Assembly (NCBI GenBank): GCA_910585945.1
Contig: CAJUHZ010000011.1
Location: 1 to 64,000, forward strand
Origin: an uncultured Bilophila sp.
GTDB taxonomy: Bacteria > Desulfobacterota > Desulfovibrionia > Desulfovibrionales > Desulfovibrionaceae
Reading direction: 5' to 3'
Length of the DNA: 64,000 bases
Both the position numbers and the translations under genes were made by a program. Positions 34,218 through 42,553 of this stretch are shown in pieces. The first letter of the stretch is position 1; the number at the start of each line of letters is the position of its first letter. Below the pieces are notes generated by a model. That model was not told where the DNA came from. It searched no databases and was given only the letters and a program-made list of their open reading frames with translations.

Positions 34218-34246
34218 TTTCTAGCCAAGGGGGGAGAGCCTGTCAA
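34218..34246 (-). promoter_or_regulatory. sigma-70 type promoter of the nrdD operon
   Basis: Leftward TTGACA (34246-34241), 17-base spacer, TAGAAA (34223-34218). Transcription would start near 34211, giving a leader of about 235 bases. An AT-rich tract with TATATT-like segments lies just upstream (34258-34300), where an NrdR-type or other regulator could bind; this is not established. Confidence 0.7.
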
Positions 34247-34318
34247 TGCGATCGCCCGAAGTGGAAATATAGTTTTTTGTTTTATTTCAATATATTAAAA
34301 ATGCGTCTCAAGACCGGA

Positions 34319-34360
34319 AAAGCCCCGGAAGCGGCTTGTCTGGCGGGCTTCCGGGGCTTT
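34319..34360 (-). terminator. terminator after the chemoreceptor gene
   Basis: AAAGCCCCGGAAGC (34319-34332) and GCTTCCGGGGCTTT (34347-34360) form a perfect 14-bp stem. Leftward it ends in TTTTCC. It lies about 130 bases after the chemoreceptor stop. The rest of the 33977-34490 gap is the nrdD leader and promoter. Confidence 0.6.
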
Positions 34361-34490
34361 CCCAAAGTTTAGAGATTTTTTTGAGTGCGGGCGGAAAGGC
34401 GGGTCCGGCGTGGAGCGCCCCCGGCCGCGGGTTGGTTCCGCAAGCATCGGATGCCGATTTCTCGGCAATGCGTTGCGGCAAACGGCTTCC

Positions 34491-36605
34491 TCAGGCGTTT
34501 TTCATCTCCAGAATAAGGTCGGCCAGTTTGTGCGCCTGGTTTGCCAAATCCGACACCGCATGGGATGCGTCGCTCATCGCTTCCGCCATAATGCCCGACA
34601 TATCATTGACTTCGATGATTGATCTGTTGATTTCTTCGCTTGCCGCCGACTGTTCCTCACTTGCCGCCGCGATGGCCTGAACCTGGTCAGAGGTTGCGCC
34701 CACAGTTAAAACTATTTCTTCCAGAGCGCTTCCGGACTGGTTCGCAAGATCGGTGGCATAAGTGATGCGTTGCGCCGCATTGTCCATGGCCTGCATGCTT
34801 GTTTCCGTGCTTTCCTGGATAGCCCGGATGGCATTGCTCACATCCATGGTGGAGGCCATTGTCTTTTCCGCAAGCTTGCGGACTTCATCGGCCACCACGG
34901 CAAAGCCGCGTCCGGCCTCGCCGGCCCGCGCCGCTTCGATAGCCGCATTCAGCGCAAGAAGGTTGGTTTGATCCGCAATGTCCGAAATCACGCCCATGAT
35001 GCGGTTGATATCCTGGGCGCGGTCATTGAGTCGGGACATGTCGTTCTTGAGTTTCAGCGAGGTCTCCTGCACTTCGTCCATGCTCCGGACGACCAGTTGA
35101 ACAATCTGCTGACCGGCTTCCGCCTTTTCCCTGGTTTCGGAAGAAGCTTCGGAAGCGGCTCCGGCGTTGCGCGCCACCTCCTGCACAGTCGCGTTCATTT
35201 CGTTCATGGCCGTAGCGGCTTCCTGAAGTCTCTGCGCGGATTCGGCGGCCCCGCGATTGGATTGTTCGATCTGGGCCGAAAGCTGTGTGGAGGCGGAACT
35301 TATTATTTCCACCATCCCTTCAAGCTGCCCGGCCGCGGCCAGCATACCCTCGCGTTTGGCGTTCTCCGCCTTTCTGGCCGCCTCTTCGGCCCTGGCCATG
35401 GCTGCTGTCGCTTCTTCCGTGGCTTTTTCGGCTTCCTGCGACTTCCGGTGGGCATCGTCAATATTCTGTTTCAGACTTCCCACCATGCTGCGAAGGGCGT
35501 CGGCAAGTTTGCCGGTTTCGTCGTTTGTTCTGACATTCAGCTCCCGGTCAAGGTTGCCTGCCGCCACATCCTCCGCAAACTGCTGGGTGGAAGAAAGGGG
35601 CCTCACGATACCGCGCGTGATGAACACCGCCACCGCGATGCCGAGAACAAGGACGATGCCGAGGATGGCCGAAACCACTCTCGTGGAGGCGACAAGGGAA
35701 GCGGCGGCATCGGTAGTGAACTTTTTGGAATTTTCGCTTGTCAATTGAACCATTTTGATGCTGTCTTCGTACATGGTCTGATACTGTTCGTATCTCGATT
35801 TGCCGGAGACGAAAAACTCGCGCAGCGAATTGACCACGGCGCTGGCGCTGTCGGTGAACTTCTGATATTTCCGCGTGGTTTCGGCAAAAAGCGCGCGCTC
35901 TTCCGGCCGCAAGAGCATCCCTTCCATTTTTTGCGCATCGGCGGCAATGGTCGAGAGATCTTTTTGCAAATTCGTATAGGCGTCCAAATCGTTATTGCGC
36001 TCGGCGTACATAATGTCCTGAACGAGAGCGCCTATTCTTGTCTGGATGGCGTTGGCGGTCAGGAGGCAGCGCGTGCATTGCGCGGCCGCGCGGGAATCTC
36101 CGACGCCGATATGATTTTCAAGGCTGGCGCCGATTGCATTGATGAGAAGCCCGTATTGCTCCAGCAATTCGTTGGCCGATTTCCTCATCTCCACAACAAG
36201 GTTTTCGCTGGATGCGTAGACGTTCTGATTCTTTCGGATGAGATCGGCATATGTGACCAGATCCTTTTCCGCCTTGTCAAGCGCCCTGGCGGTGTTTTCA
36301 TAATGCACCCGCGCGTTGATCTGTTTCAACTCCTGGATATTTTCGCCAAAAAACTTTAAATACTCAAAGGTCTTGTTGATGTTATCCTCATCGCCGCCCT
36401 CAAAATAGGCTCTTGCGAAATAAGCCGCTTTCAGCAAATCGGTTTGCGCTTCATTCCAGTATATGAACCTGGGCAAGCGGTCATTGGCGATCTCGTCGGC
36501 CACTTTGGCGCCATTGTGCATGGCGTACACCGCCCAAAGGCCAAGAATCATCGTCAGAAGAAGTACAGAAAAGAATCCGCCGCCAATTTTTCCTCCAATC
36601 TTCAT
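34491..36605 (-). CDS. methyl-accepting chemotaxis protein
   Basis: A 704-residue chemoreceptor. A first transmembrane helix (residues about 8-30) precedes a long helical periplasmic domain (about 31-305, of the size of a helical bimodular sensor), then a second helix (about 308-330: VVSAILGIVLVLGIAVAVFI) and a HAMP domain (STQQFAEDVAAGNLDRELNV). An Ala/Glu-rich coiled coil leads to the conserved hairpin tip IADQTNLLALNAAIEAARAG, then EAGRGFAVVADEVRKLAEKT. The sensor holds a Cys pair, AAAQCTRCLLTAN, that could bind a metal or form a disulfide. The ATG at 36605 is preferred over a GTG at 36644 because the membrane helix then starts at the usual place. No che genes are nearby. Confidence 0.93.
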   Translation of the reverse strand: MKIGGKIGGGFFSVLLLTMILGLWAVYAMHNGAKVADEIANDRLPRFIYWNEAQTDLLKAAYFARAYFEGGDEDNINKTFEYLKFFGENIQELKQINARVHYENTARALDKAEKDLVTYADLIRKNQNVYASSENLVVEMRKSANELLEQYGLLINAIGASLENHIGVGDSRAAAQCTRCLLTANAIQTRIGALVQDIMYAERNNDLDAYTNLQKDLSTIAADAQKMEGMLLRPEERALFAETTRKYQKFTDSASAVVNSLREFFVSGKSRYEQYQTMYEDSIKMVQLTSENSKKFTTDAAASLVASTRVVSAILGIVLVLGIAVAVFITRGIVRPLSSTQQFAEDVAAGNLDRELNVRTNDETGKLADALRSMVGSLKQNIDDAHRKSQEAEKATEEATAAMARAEEAARKAENAKREGMLAAAGQLEGMVEIISSASTQLSAQIEQSNRGAAESAQRLQEAATAMNEMNATVQEVARNAGAASEASSETREKAEAGQQIVQLVVRSMDEVQETSLKLKNDMSRLNDRAQDINRIMGVISDIADQTNLLALNAAIEAARAGEAGRGFAVVADEVRKLAEKTMASTMDVSNAIRAIQESTETSMQAMDNAAQRITYATDLANQSGSALEEIVLTVGATSDQVQAIAAASEEQSAASEEINRSIIEVNDMSGIMAEAMSDASHAVSDLANQAHKLADLILEMKNA

Positions 36606-36938
36606 GAAAGACCAGCCCTTACTTTTGAGTGTTTTATACCGCACAGCGCCATTGCCGGATCAGACAGTGCATGACTGATTTCCATATGGGAGTCAGGCGT
36701 GCAGAACGAAAGCCCATTCTTGCATATGGCACATTGGCGTCGCCGCTCCATCCTGCCCGTTGGCCGGGAGCTTCTGACGTTGGGGCCGCGGCGTCCGGCG
36801 CAGAGGACGGATAGCTGTCATGCGGGTGCGGTCCCCGCTTTGGGGACAGCCGATGAGGCGGGGCCGCCCGGAGTGTTTTCCTGTCTTCTATCCGAAAGGG
36901 GCGGCAAGATAAATCATTTTCTATCGACAACAGCTCTC
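36606..36938. other. intergenic region between chemoreceptor and repeat element
   Basis: No gene is seen. The sequence contains short GC-rich inverted repeats (for example near 36775-36800) and an AT-richer stretch at 36905-36935 directly before the MITE-like element. It presumably also carries the chemoreceptor promoter, which I cannot pinpoint. Confidence 0.4.
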
Positions 36939-37105
36939 GGGGGCAGCCCCCATGAAAACGTCGGTCGCGAAAAGCCGTTTTTTCCGGCCGGCAGGGCGCA
37001 AGGCAAACAGCGGACGAAGCTGTATTGGACATATCGCAAGGTCAATGTTGGCCTTGTGCCCAAGCTGTCCTGACCGGAATAAAAAGGTTTTTTGACGCAG
37101 GCGGA
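36939..37105 (+). repeat. MITE-like element, right end replaced by the second repeat
   Basis: The left end GGGGGCAGCCCCCATGAAAA matches the terminal repeat of 47771-47942. Long inner blocks are shared: TTTTTCCGGCCGGCA, GACGAAGCTGT and CGCAAGGTCAATGTTGGCCT. The right part (37069-37105) instead resembles the reverse of the other dispersed repeat (TGACCGGAATAAAAAGG, TTGACGCAGGCGGAG), so it appears to be a chimera of both repeat families. It ends 13 bases before the stop of the hydrolase gene. Confidence 0.65.
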
Positions 37106-37117
37106 GCGCGCGGAGCT

Positions 37118-37894
37118 TCAATGGCTCCTGGCGCACGCCATGAGGAGTTCAGCGATATCATCGGGGCGGTGGAGGTGGACGTTGTGGGCGGAATCCATCC
37201 GCACCATCTGCCAGCCGAGGGAACCGGCGCGCTCGGCCGAAAGGCGCATGGCCGGGAGGCGGGCGGGCAGGCACTGCACATAGGTGGCGGGAACTCCGTT
37301 GCCGGGCAGGCCGCCAAGGTGCAGGCGATCGAGGTGCGGCTGGAGCGGCTGCGGCGTCATGTGCTCAAGGAACCATTCGCGCATCCCGGCCACGGCGAAA
37401 TGCCCCGCCGCCGGCACGGGCATACTCACGCCGCCGTCGTGTTCGATCGCCAGTTGCCGCCGCTGTTCCGTAACTTCGGACGGGATGAGGTCAAAGGCGC
37501 ATTCTCCGGAGAAGGGAAGCATGGCGTCGAGATACACGAGCCGGCGCAGACGGGAGGCCATGCGTTCGGCCGCGCCGGTCAGCACCATGCCGGCGTAGCT
37601 GTGACCCACCAGAATCACGTCGTGGAGGTCCTGATATCGGGCCAGGTTGACCACGTCCATGACGTGCGTTTCCAGCGTGACGGCGGGCGAGAGCAGGTGC
37701 CGGCGATCGGCCAGGCCCGTCAGCGAAAGGCTGTACACGCGAAACCCGGCGGCGGCCAGGCGCGGGGCCACAAGCGTCCAGCACCAGGCTCCGCACCACG
37801 CGCCGGGGACCAGAACAAAGGCGGCTTCCCGCCGCGGGGTGAAGGACGGTTCCGGATTCTCTCGCATACTGTTCATGGCGTTGTTCCAGGGCAT
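37118..37894 (-). CDS. alpha/beta-hydrolase
   Basis: A 258-residue alpha/beta-hydrolase-fold enzyme. The oxyanion region is FVLVPGAWCGAWCW, the nucleophile elbow VGHSYAGMV (Ser), and the catalytic His is probably the one in MDSAHNVHLHRPDDIAELL; a candidate acid residue is in YLDAMLPFSGE. The fold and GAWCGAWCW start resemble salicylate esterase/hydroxynitrile-lyase-like members, but the substrate is unknown. It is the last gene of a four-gene leftward operon with the ABC ATPase, permease and periplasmic protein, spaced by only 14 bases from the ATPase. A link to the transporter is possible but unproven. The N-terminal 20 residues are variable and the true start may be the ATG a few codons on. 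Confidence 0.8.
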   Translation of the reverse strand: MPWNNAMNSMRENPEPSFTPRREAAFVLVPGAWCGAWCWTLVAPRLAAAGFRVYSLSLTGLADRRHLLSPAVTLETHVMDVVNLARYQDLHDVILVGHSYAGMVLTGAAERMASRLRRLVYLDAMLPFSGECAFDLIPSEVTEQRRQLAIEHDGGVSMPVPAAGHFAVAGMREWFLEHMTPQPLQPHLDRLHLGGLPGNGVPATYVQCLPARLPAMRLSAERAGSLGWQMVRMDSAHNVHLHRPDDIAELLMACARSH

Positions 37895-37908
37895 GGATTT
37901 TTGCGGGT

Positions 37909-38637
37909 TCAGTCGGCGGGGGCGGGCGCGACGTTTGCGCCGGCCCTGTCCGGCAAGACTGTCGACAACGGCGTCGGAGCCGCGTGCGGATCGTTGGCCA
38001 GGCTTCCGGCCGTGAGTCGGACAAGGCGTTGGGCAAGGGGGGCGAGCCAGTCGCGATCGTGCGAAACCACGATCACGGCCGCGCCGCGCCCGGCGGCTTC
38101 GCGGGCGGCGTCCGCGATTTTGGCGGCGCTTTCCTCATCCACGCTGGCGGTGGGTTCGTCCATGAGCAACGCCCGCGGCTTCAGCGCGAGGCGCGCGGCA
38201 AGGGCCACGCGCTGGGCTTCCCCGCCGGACAGTTCGTGCCGGCGGCGAGCGGCGAAGATCGCCGGGTCAAGCCCCACGTCGCGCAAGGCTTCGCCGGCGG
38301 CGGCGCGGGCGCTTGCGGCGTCCGTCCCGCGCGCCAGAAGGCCGTAGCTCACGTTGGCCTGCACCGAGCGGGAAAGCAGATACGGGGTTTGCAACAGCAG
38401 CGTGACCTGCCGGCGCTGAGCGAGATTGCGCGCGTCGGCCGGCTGACCGTTGAGGAAGATCCGCCCCTCGTCCGGCGCTTCCAGCAGGGCGAGCAGGCGC
38501 AGGAGCGTGGACTTGCCGCTCCCGTTGCGCCCGGTGATCCCGAGGATTTCCCCGGCATACGCCTCGAAATGCGGCAGGTTGAGGACCACGCGCCCGCTGT
38601 GGCGACGGATGACGTTTTCAAGGCGAAAAAGCGGCAC
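37909..38637 (-). CDS. tungstate-type ABC transporter, ATPase
   Basis: A 242-residue ABC ATPase with Walker A GITGRNGSGKSTLLRLL, Q-loop LLLQTPYLLSRSV, signature ELSGGEAQRVALAARL and Walker B ALLMDEPTASVDEESA, plus the switch His in VVSHDRDW. The LQTPYLL form and the neighbouring permease resemble TupC of tungstate uptake (also called WtpC/TupC-like). The gene follows the permease by six bases. Sulfate reducers need tungsten or molybdenum for formate dehydrogenase, which fits, but molybdate or another anion cannot be excluded. Confidence 0.72.
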   Translation of the reverse strand: MPLFRLENVIRRHSGRVVLNLPHFEAYAGEILGITGRNGSGKSTLLRLLALLEAPDEGRIFLNGQPADARNLAQRRQVTLLLQTPYLLSRSVQANVSYGLLARGTDAASARAAAGEALRDVGLDPAIFAARRRHELSGGEAQRVALAARLALKPRALLMDEPTASVDEESAAKIADAAREAAGRGAAVIVVSHDRDWLAPLAQRLVRLTAGSLANDPHAAPTPLSTVLPDRAGANVAPAPAD

Positions 38638-38643
38638 GCCGGT

Positions 38644-39342
38644 CTACGCTCCCATCCGTCGACGAAGCCCGGCCAGCCCGAGATTCAGGACAAGGGCCAG
38701 GCTGACGAGCACGATCCCGAGCGCGATGCTGCGGGCGTAATCGCCCTTGCCGGTTTCCAGGGTTATGGCTGTGGTGATGGTCCGGGTGGCCCATTTGATG
38801 TTGCCGCCCACCAGCATGGAAATGCCCACCTCCGAGACCACCCGGCCGAAGGCCGTGACGCAGGCCGTGAGCAGGTGAAAGCGCACCTCGCGCACCGTGG
38901 AGAAAAACATGCGCCACGGCCCGGCCCCGAGCGTGCGCAGGGTGGGCGCGAGCAGACTGTCCGCCTGCTCCACGGCAAGGCAGGCGTGCGCGGCGACAAT
39001 GGGCAGACCAAGCAGGGCAAGGCCGACAGCCATGCCCGGCACGGTGAAGAGCAGTTCCAGATCGGCCAGCGGTCCCTGTCGGGCAAGCAGCAGGTAGACA
39101 AGCAGCCCGAGTACCACCGTGGGAAAGCAGAGCGCGGTTTCAACCGCCAGGCGCACGGCTCCCCGTCCGGGGAAGCGGCAATACCCGAGCAGAAAGCCGA
39201 GCGGAACGCCAAACCCGAGACAGCCGATCATGGCAAGGCCGGAGCTTTGCAGTGTGGCCTGCACGGCCGCGAAGGTTTCCGCATCTCCGGAAGAGAGCAG
39301 ATCGAACGCGCTGCAAAACGCCTCGCCGAGAACGCTCATCAA
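38644..39342 (-). CDS. tungstate-type ABC transporter, permease
   Basis: A 232-residue permease with five to six transmembrane helices. The permease EAA-like loop is seen as APTLRTLGAGPWRMFFSTVR. Blocks such as VETALCFPTVVLGLLVYLLL, ACVTAFGRVVSEVGISMLVG and ATRTITTAITLETGKGDYAR are characteristic of TupB-type permeases. It is followed closely by the matching ATPase. No TupA-like binding protein is adjacent; the upstream gene encodes an unrelated small periplasmic protein. Confidence 0.75.
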   Translation of the reverse strand: MMSVLGEAFCSAFDLLSSGDAETFAAVQATLQSSGLAMIGCLGFGVPLGFLLGYCRFPGRGAVRLAVETALCFPTVVLGLLVYLLLARQGPLADLELLFTVPGMAVGLALLGLPIVAAHACLAVEQADSLLAPTLRTLGAGPWRMFFSTVREVRFHLLTACVTAFGRVVSEVGISMLVGGNIKWATRTITTAITLETGKGDYARSIALGIVLVSLALVLNLGLAGLRRRMGA

Positions 39343-39359
39343 ACGTCCGTTCGGACAGG

Positions 39360-39827
39360 CTATTGCAGGAGGTAGCCGTAACGCGCGGCAAGGGCGTCCG
39401 TGCGTTCGATGAGTTTGGCCGCCACGTCGTTCACCTCATCCGGAGTGAGCACGCCCACTTCGCGCGTCAGGTAATGGCGCAGGGTGGCTTCCGACTGCGA
39501 GAAGACCCAGACCACCGAGTAGGCGGAACCGACTCCGGGCCGGCTTGGAAACTCCGGGGTGCTGGAGATGAGCACGCGCAGTTTCGGGGTATCCTTGTCG
39601 GTCAGGGAGAAGAGGTTGCTTGCGTTGAAGACTTCCTTCACGCGCGTTGTCAGGCGCGACCCCAGACTGTCCGTGCCCTCAAACTCCACGGCAATGGGCG
39701 TGTTCCGCTCGGTGATCGGTTTGGGCGTGTCGGGCAGGGGCGTTTTCTGCTTCGGGGCTTCGGCGGCAAGGGCCGGGACGGCGCACAGGGTGAAGATCAG
39801 CAGAGCAGGGCAAAGAAGCCGACGCAT
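39360..39827 (-). CDS. small periplasmic protein, function unknown
   Basis: A 155-residue protein with a clear Sec signal (MRRLLCPALLIFTLCAVPALA, cleavage after ALA near 22). The mature part begins with a Pro/Lys-rich stretch. It then has a compact domain with strands such as PIAVEFEGTDSLGSRLTTRV and LRVLISSTPEFPSRPG, and helices near the C-terminus (LTPDEVNDVAAKLIERTDAL). It lacks the size and motifs of an ABC binding protein. It heads the operon with the tungstate-type permease and ATPase, 17 bases upstream of the permease, and may be an accessory component. The ATG at 39827 is set by the signal peptide. Confidence 0.7.
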   Translation of the reverse strand: MRRLLCPALLIFTLCAVPALAAEAPKQKTPLPDTPKPITERNTPIAVEFEGTDSLGSRLTTRVKEVFNASNLFSLTDKDTPKLRVLISSTPEFPSRPGVGSAYSVVWVFSQSEATLRHYLTREVGVLTPDEVNDVAAKLIERTDALAARYGYLLQ

Positions 39828-39865
39828 GGGAAACTCCTTGAAAAAATCCGCTTTGGGACCGGGGG

Positions 39866-40648
39866 TTAAAATCTTTCCAGCGGCGGGCAGAACAGGACGT
39901 CCCCGTCGCAAGGCACGCGAAGAGAAATTTCTCCCGTCTGGCGGGGCAGGAGCCGCACGCCCCGGGCGTCATTCCGGGTGGAAGCGTCGGGAGCTTCCGG
40001 ACTGGCGGGATTCAGGGCCGAATTCGGGGCGAAATTGGGGCCGGAACCTGCCGTGTCGCCCGGAGCATAGCGTTGGAGCCGGCCTTCGGCAAGCCATTGC
40101 AAGGCTTGCGGATAGATGCGGTGTTCCTGCCGGTGGATGCGTTCGGCCAGGGCTTCCTCGCTTTCTCCGGGCAGGTGGGGCACGGCGGCCTGGATGATGA
40201 CCGCGCCGTGATCCATGATTTCGTCCACGAAATGCACGGTGCAGCCCGTGATGCGCACGTTCCAGGCGTGGGCGTCGGCAATGCCGCGCACGCCGGGAAA
40301 GGCCGGGAGCAGGGCCGGATGGATGTTGAGCACCCGGCCGGGAAAGGCCGCGAGAAAGGCCGGCGAAAGCATGCGCATGTAGCCGGCCAGGGCCACGGTG
40401 TCCGCGCCGGCCTCGCGCAGGGCCGCGACGACGGCCGCATCGTAGGCTTCGCGGCTGGGCCAGGCCGTGTGATCCATGACGGCGCACGGCACGCCGAAGT
40501 CGGCGGCCCGCGCGATGACCCCGGCCCCCGGCCGGTTGCAGACCACAAGGCGGATATCCGCGTCAAGCAGGCCGTTGCGGACGGCGTTGAACATGGCCTG
40601 GGCGTTGGTGCCGCTGCCGGAAGCGAGGATGGCGAGCGCGATTGTCAC
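39866..40648 (-). CDS. purN: phosphoribosylglycinamide formyltransferase
   Basis: GAR transformylase of purine synthesis using 10-formyl-tetrahydrofolate. The conserved N-terminus IALAILASGSGTNAQAM binds phosphate. The catalytic block is VLNIHPALLPAFPGVRG with the Asn/His pair, and GCTVHFVDEIMDHGAVIIQA carries the Asp. At 260 residues it has a C-terminal extension of about 60 residues, low-complexity and Pro/Asn-rich (NFAPNSALNPASPEAP), beyond the usual end. The GTG start overlaps the cobA-hemD stop (GTGA), so the two are coupled. A longer open frame upstream reads through cobA-hemD in another frame and is not real. Confidence 0.93.
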   Translation of the reverse strand: MTIALAILASGSGTNAQAMFNAVRNGLLDADIRLVVCNRPGAGVIARAADFGVPCAVMDHTAWPSREAYDAAVVAALREAGADTVALAGYMRMLSPAFLAAFPGRVLNIHPALLPAFPGVRGIADAHAWNVRITGCTVHFVDEIMDHGAVIIQAAVPHLPGESEEALAERIHRQEHRIYPQALQWLAEGRLQRYAPGDTAGSGPNFAPNSALNPASPEAPDASTRNDARGVRLLPRQTGEISLRVPCDGDVLFCPPLERF

Positions 40649-42168
40649 GGGCGGACCTCCCGGCCGGCGGCGGCCACGGCTTCGGCCAGCGCCGGAACAG
40701 TGTATTCGGCCGGCATGATGCGGCAGGCGAGGCCGTACCCTTCCAGGGTTCTGGCCGTCACCGGACCGATGCAGGCGAGTTGGACCTCGGGGTGCTCCTT
40801 CAGTTTTTCCGCCGGGATGCGCGCAAAAAAGTTGTGCACTGTGGAGGAGGAACCAAAGGTGACGCAGAAAAGCCGTCCGGCCTCGATCGCGGCCAGCACT
40901 TCGTCCTGCCGCCCGGCGGCGGGCACGGTTTCGTACACGGGCAGGACGCGCGCTTCGGCCCCGGCCCGGGTCAGGGCTTCGGGCAGAACGTCCCGGGCCT
41001 GCCGCGCCCGGGGAATGAGTACCCGCCTGCCGCGCATCTCGTCCGTGCGGCACAGGCCCTCGGCCACGCTTTCGGCCACATACGATTCGGGCACAAGGTC
41101 GGCCCGGATGCCCCGCGCCGCAAGCGCCGCGGCCGTGGCCGGACCAATGGCGGCCACCCGCGCGCGGCCGAAGGCGCGGCTGTCCCGCCCGACGGCGGCA
41201 AGGCGTTTCCAGAACGCGTCCACGCCGTTGGCGGAAGTGAAGACGATCCAGTCCCAGGTTTCCAGTTCGCGGGCGGCCGCGTCAACTTCGGCATACTCCG
41301 GCAGGGGGGCGATTTCGATGGTGGGGAACTGGATGACTTCGGCCCCCAGTTCCTCCAGCCGGCTGGCCAGGCCGCTGGCCTGTTCCCGGGCGCGCGTGAC
41401 CACCACGGCCCGGCCGAAAAGCGGCCGCCGCTCGAACCAGTTGAGGCGATCGTGCAGCAGGGCCACCCTGCCCACGATGATCACCGAGGGGTTGACAAAG
41501 CCTTTTGCCGTTGCTTCCGCGGGCAGTTTTTCAAGCGTGGAGACAAGGCTCCTGTGCCGCGCGGTGGTGCCCCAGTGCACGAGCGCCGCGGGCGTGTCCG
41601 GCGCAAGACCGGCCCGGATGAGGTTGGCGCTGATGTCGGGCAGGTTTTTCATGCCCATGACGAAAACAAGCGTGTTGGCGCTGGCCGCGAGAGCTTCCCA
41701 GTTGTGGACCGAACCGGGCTTGTCCGGCCGCTCGTGACCGGTGATGAGCGTTACGGAAGAGGCGAAATCGCGGTGCGTCAGCGGGATGCCCGCGTAGGCC
41801 GGTCCGGCGATGGTGCTGGTGACGCCCGGCACTTCCTCGAAGGGGATGCCGGCGTCGATCAGGGCTTCAGCCTCTTCGCCGCCCCGTCCGAAGATGTACG
41901 GATCGCCGCCCTTCAGGCGGGCGACGGTTTTGCCCTCGCGCGCCTTCGCCACCAGCAGCCGGTTGATTTCTTCCTGCGGCAGGGCGTGCAGGCCGGCCTT
42001 CTTGCCGACATAGACGCGTTCCGCATCCGGCCGGGCGTGGGCAAGCAGGGCGTCGCTCGCCAGGTAATCGTAGACGATCACGTCGGCCCGTTCGAGCAGG
42101 GCCTTGCCCCGCAACGTCAGGAGGCCGGGATCGCCGGGGCCAGCGCCGATAAGATAGACTGCACTCAT
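40645..42168 (-). CDS. cobA-hemD: fused uroporphyrinogen-III methyltransferase / uroporphyrinogen-III synthase
   Basis: A 507-residue bifunctional tetrapyrrole enzyme. Residues 1-245 are the SAM-dependent CobA/SUMT domain (VYLIGAGPGDPGLLTLRGK, ARLKGGDPYIFGRGGEEAEA, VPGVTSTIAGPAYAGIPLTH) that makes precorrin-2 for siroheme and cobalamin. Residues about 255-500 are the HemD domain (FGRAVVVTRAREQASGLASR, IVFTSANGVDAFW, VTFGSSSTVHNFFARI) that closes the uroporphyrinogen III ring. The fusion is common in Desulfovibrio and relatives, which need much siroheme for dissimilatory sulfite reductase. It lies in a leftward run with the TPR protein, a small unknown gene and purN. Confidence 0.95.
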   Translation of the reverse strand: MSAVYLIGAGPGDPGLLTLRGKALLERADVIVYDYLASDALLAHARPDAERVYVGKKAGLHALPQEEINRLLVAKAREGKTVARLKGGDPYIFGRGGEEAEALIDAGIPFEEVPGVTSTIAGPAYAGIPLTHRDFASSVTLITGHERPDKPGSVHNWEALAASANTLVFVMGMKNLPDISANLIRAGLAPDTPAALVHWGTTARHRSLVSTLEKLPAEATAKGFVNPSVIIVGRVALLHDRLNWFERRPLFGRAVVVTRAREQASGLASRLEELGAEVIQFPTIEIAPLPEYAEVDAAARELETWDWIVFTSANGVDAFWKRLAAVGRDSRAFGRARVAAIGPATAAALAARGIRADLVPESYVAESVAEGLCRTDEMRGRRVLIPRARQARDVLPEALTRAGAEARVLPVYETVPAAGRQDEVLAAIEAGRLFCVTFGSSSTVHNFFARIPAEKLKEHPEVQLACIGPVTARTLEGYGLACRIMPAEYTVPALAEAVAAAGREVRP

Positions 42169-42217
42169 GCCGTGTCCTTGGCGACGACCCCGCGCGGCGG
42201 CGCGGCGTCGCGCGGTT

Positions 42218-42550
42218 TCAATGTCCGGAATACGCCAGAACGTCGTTCAGGCCCGCCGTGGACAGGCGGACTTCCCTTCCTGTAAACGAGGCGCGCGTCA
42301 GCGTCCAGTTTTCCATGTCGCACAGATCGATTTTGCCGGAACTTGCCTCATTCAGGCAGGGGATCAGGGCTTCGACGATATCGTCCAGGGGAAAGAGCGC
42401 GCCTTCAAACGCGATGTTCAGCACGCCCGCGTCGTCAAGATCGGCGCAAGGGGGCAGGCCCCAGGCTTCCAGCGCGCTGTTTGCCGCGCGGCGGGCCGTT
42501 TCGTCGGTGGGGAAGAGGTGCCCCCAGGCCTTGCAGGGTTCGCGGCGCAT
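42218..42550 (-). CDS. small hypothetical protein (110 residues)
   Basis: A soluble, acidic 110-residue protein without signal or membrane segment. It contains HLFPTDETARRAANSALEAW near the N-terminus and CDMENWTLTRASF near the C-terminus, with four scattered cysteines. I do not recognise the family. Its ATG lies three bases after the stop of the TPR gene, suggesting translational coupling, and it is followed by cobA-hemD. It may be a Desulfovibrio-lineage protein of unknown role. Confidence 0.6.
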   Translation of the reverse strand: MRREPCKAWGHLFPTDETARRAANSALEAWGLPPCADLDDAGVLNIAFEGALFPLDDIVEALIPCLNEASSGKIDLCDMENWTLTRASFTGREVRLSTAGLNDVLAYSGH

Positions 42551-42553
42551 GCT

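Noticed and set aside
39866..41053. 395-residue frame extending purN upstream into cobA-hemD
   Set aside because: The extra N-terminus is an out-of-frame reading of the CobA-HemD gene. PurN homology begins exactly at the GTG overlapping the cobA-hemD stop.
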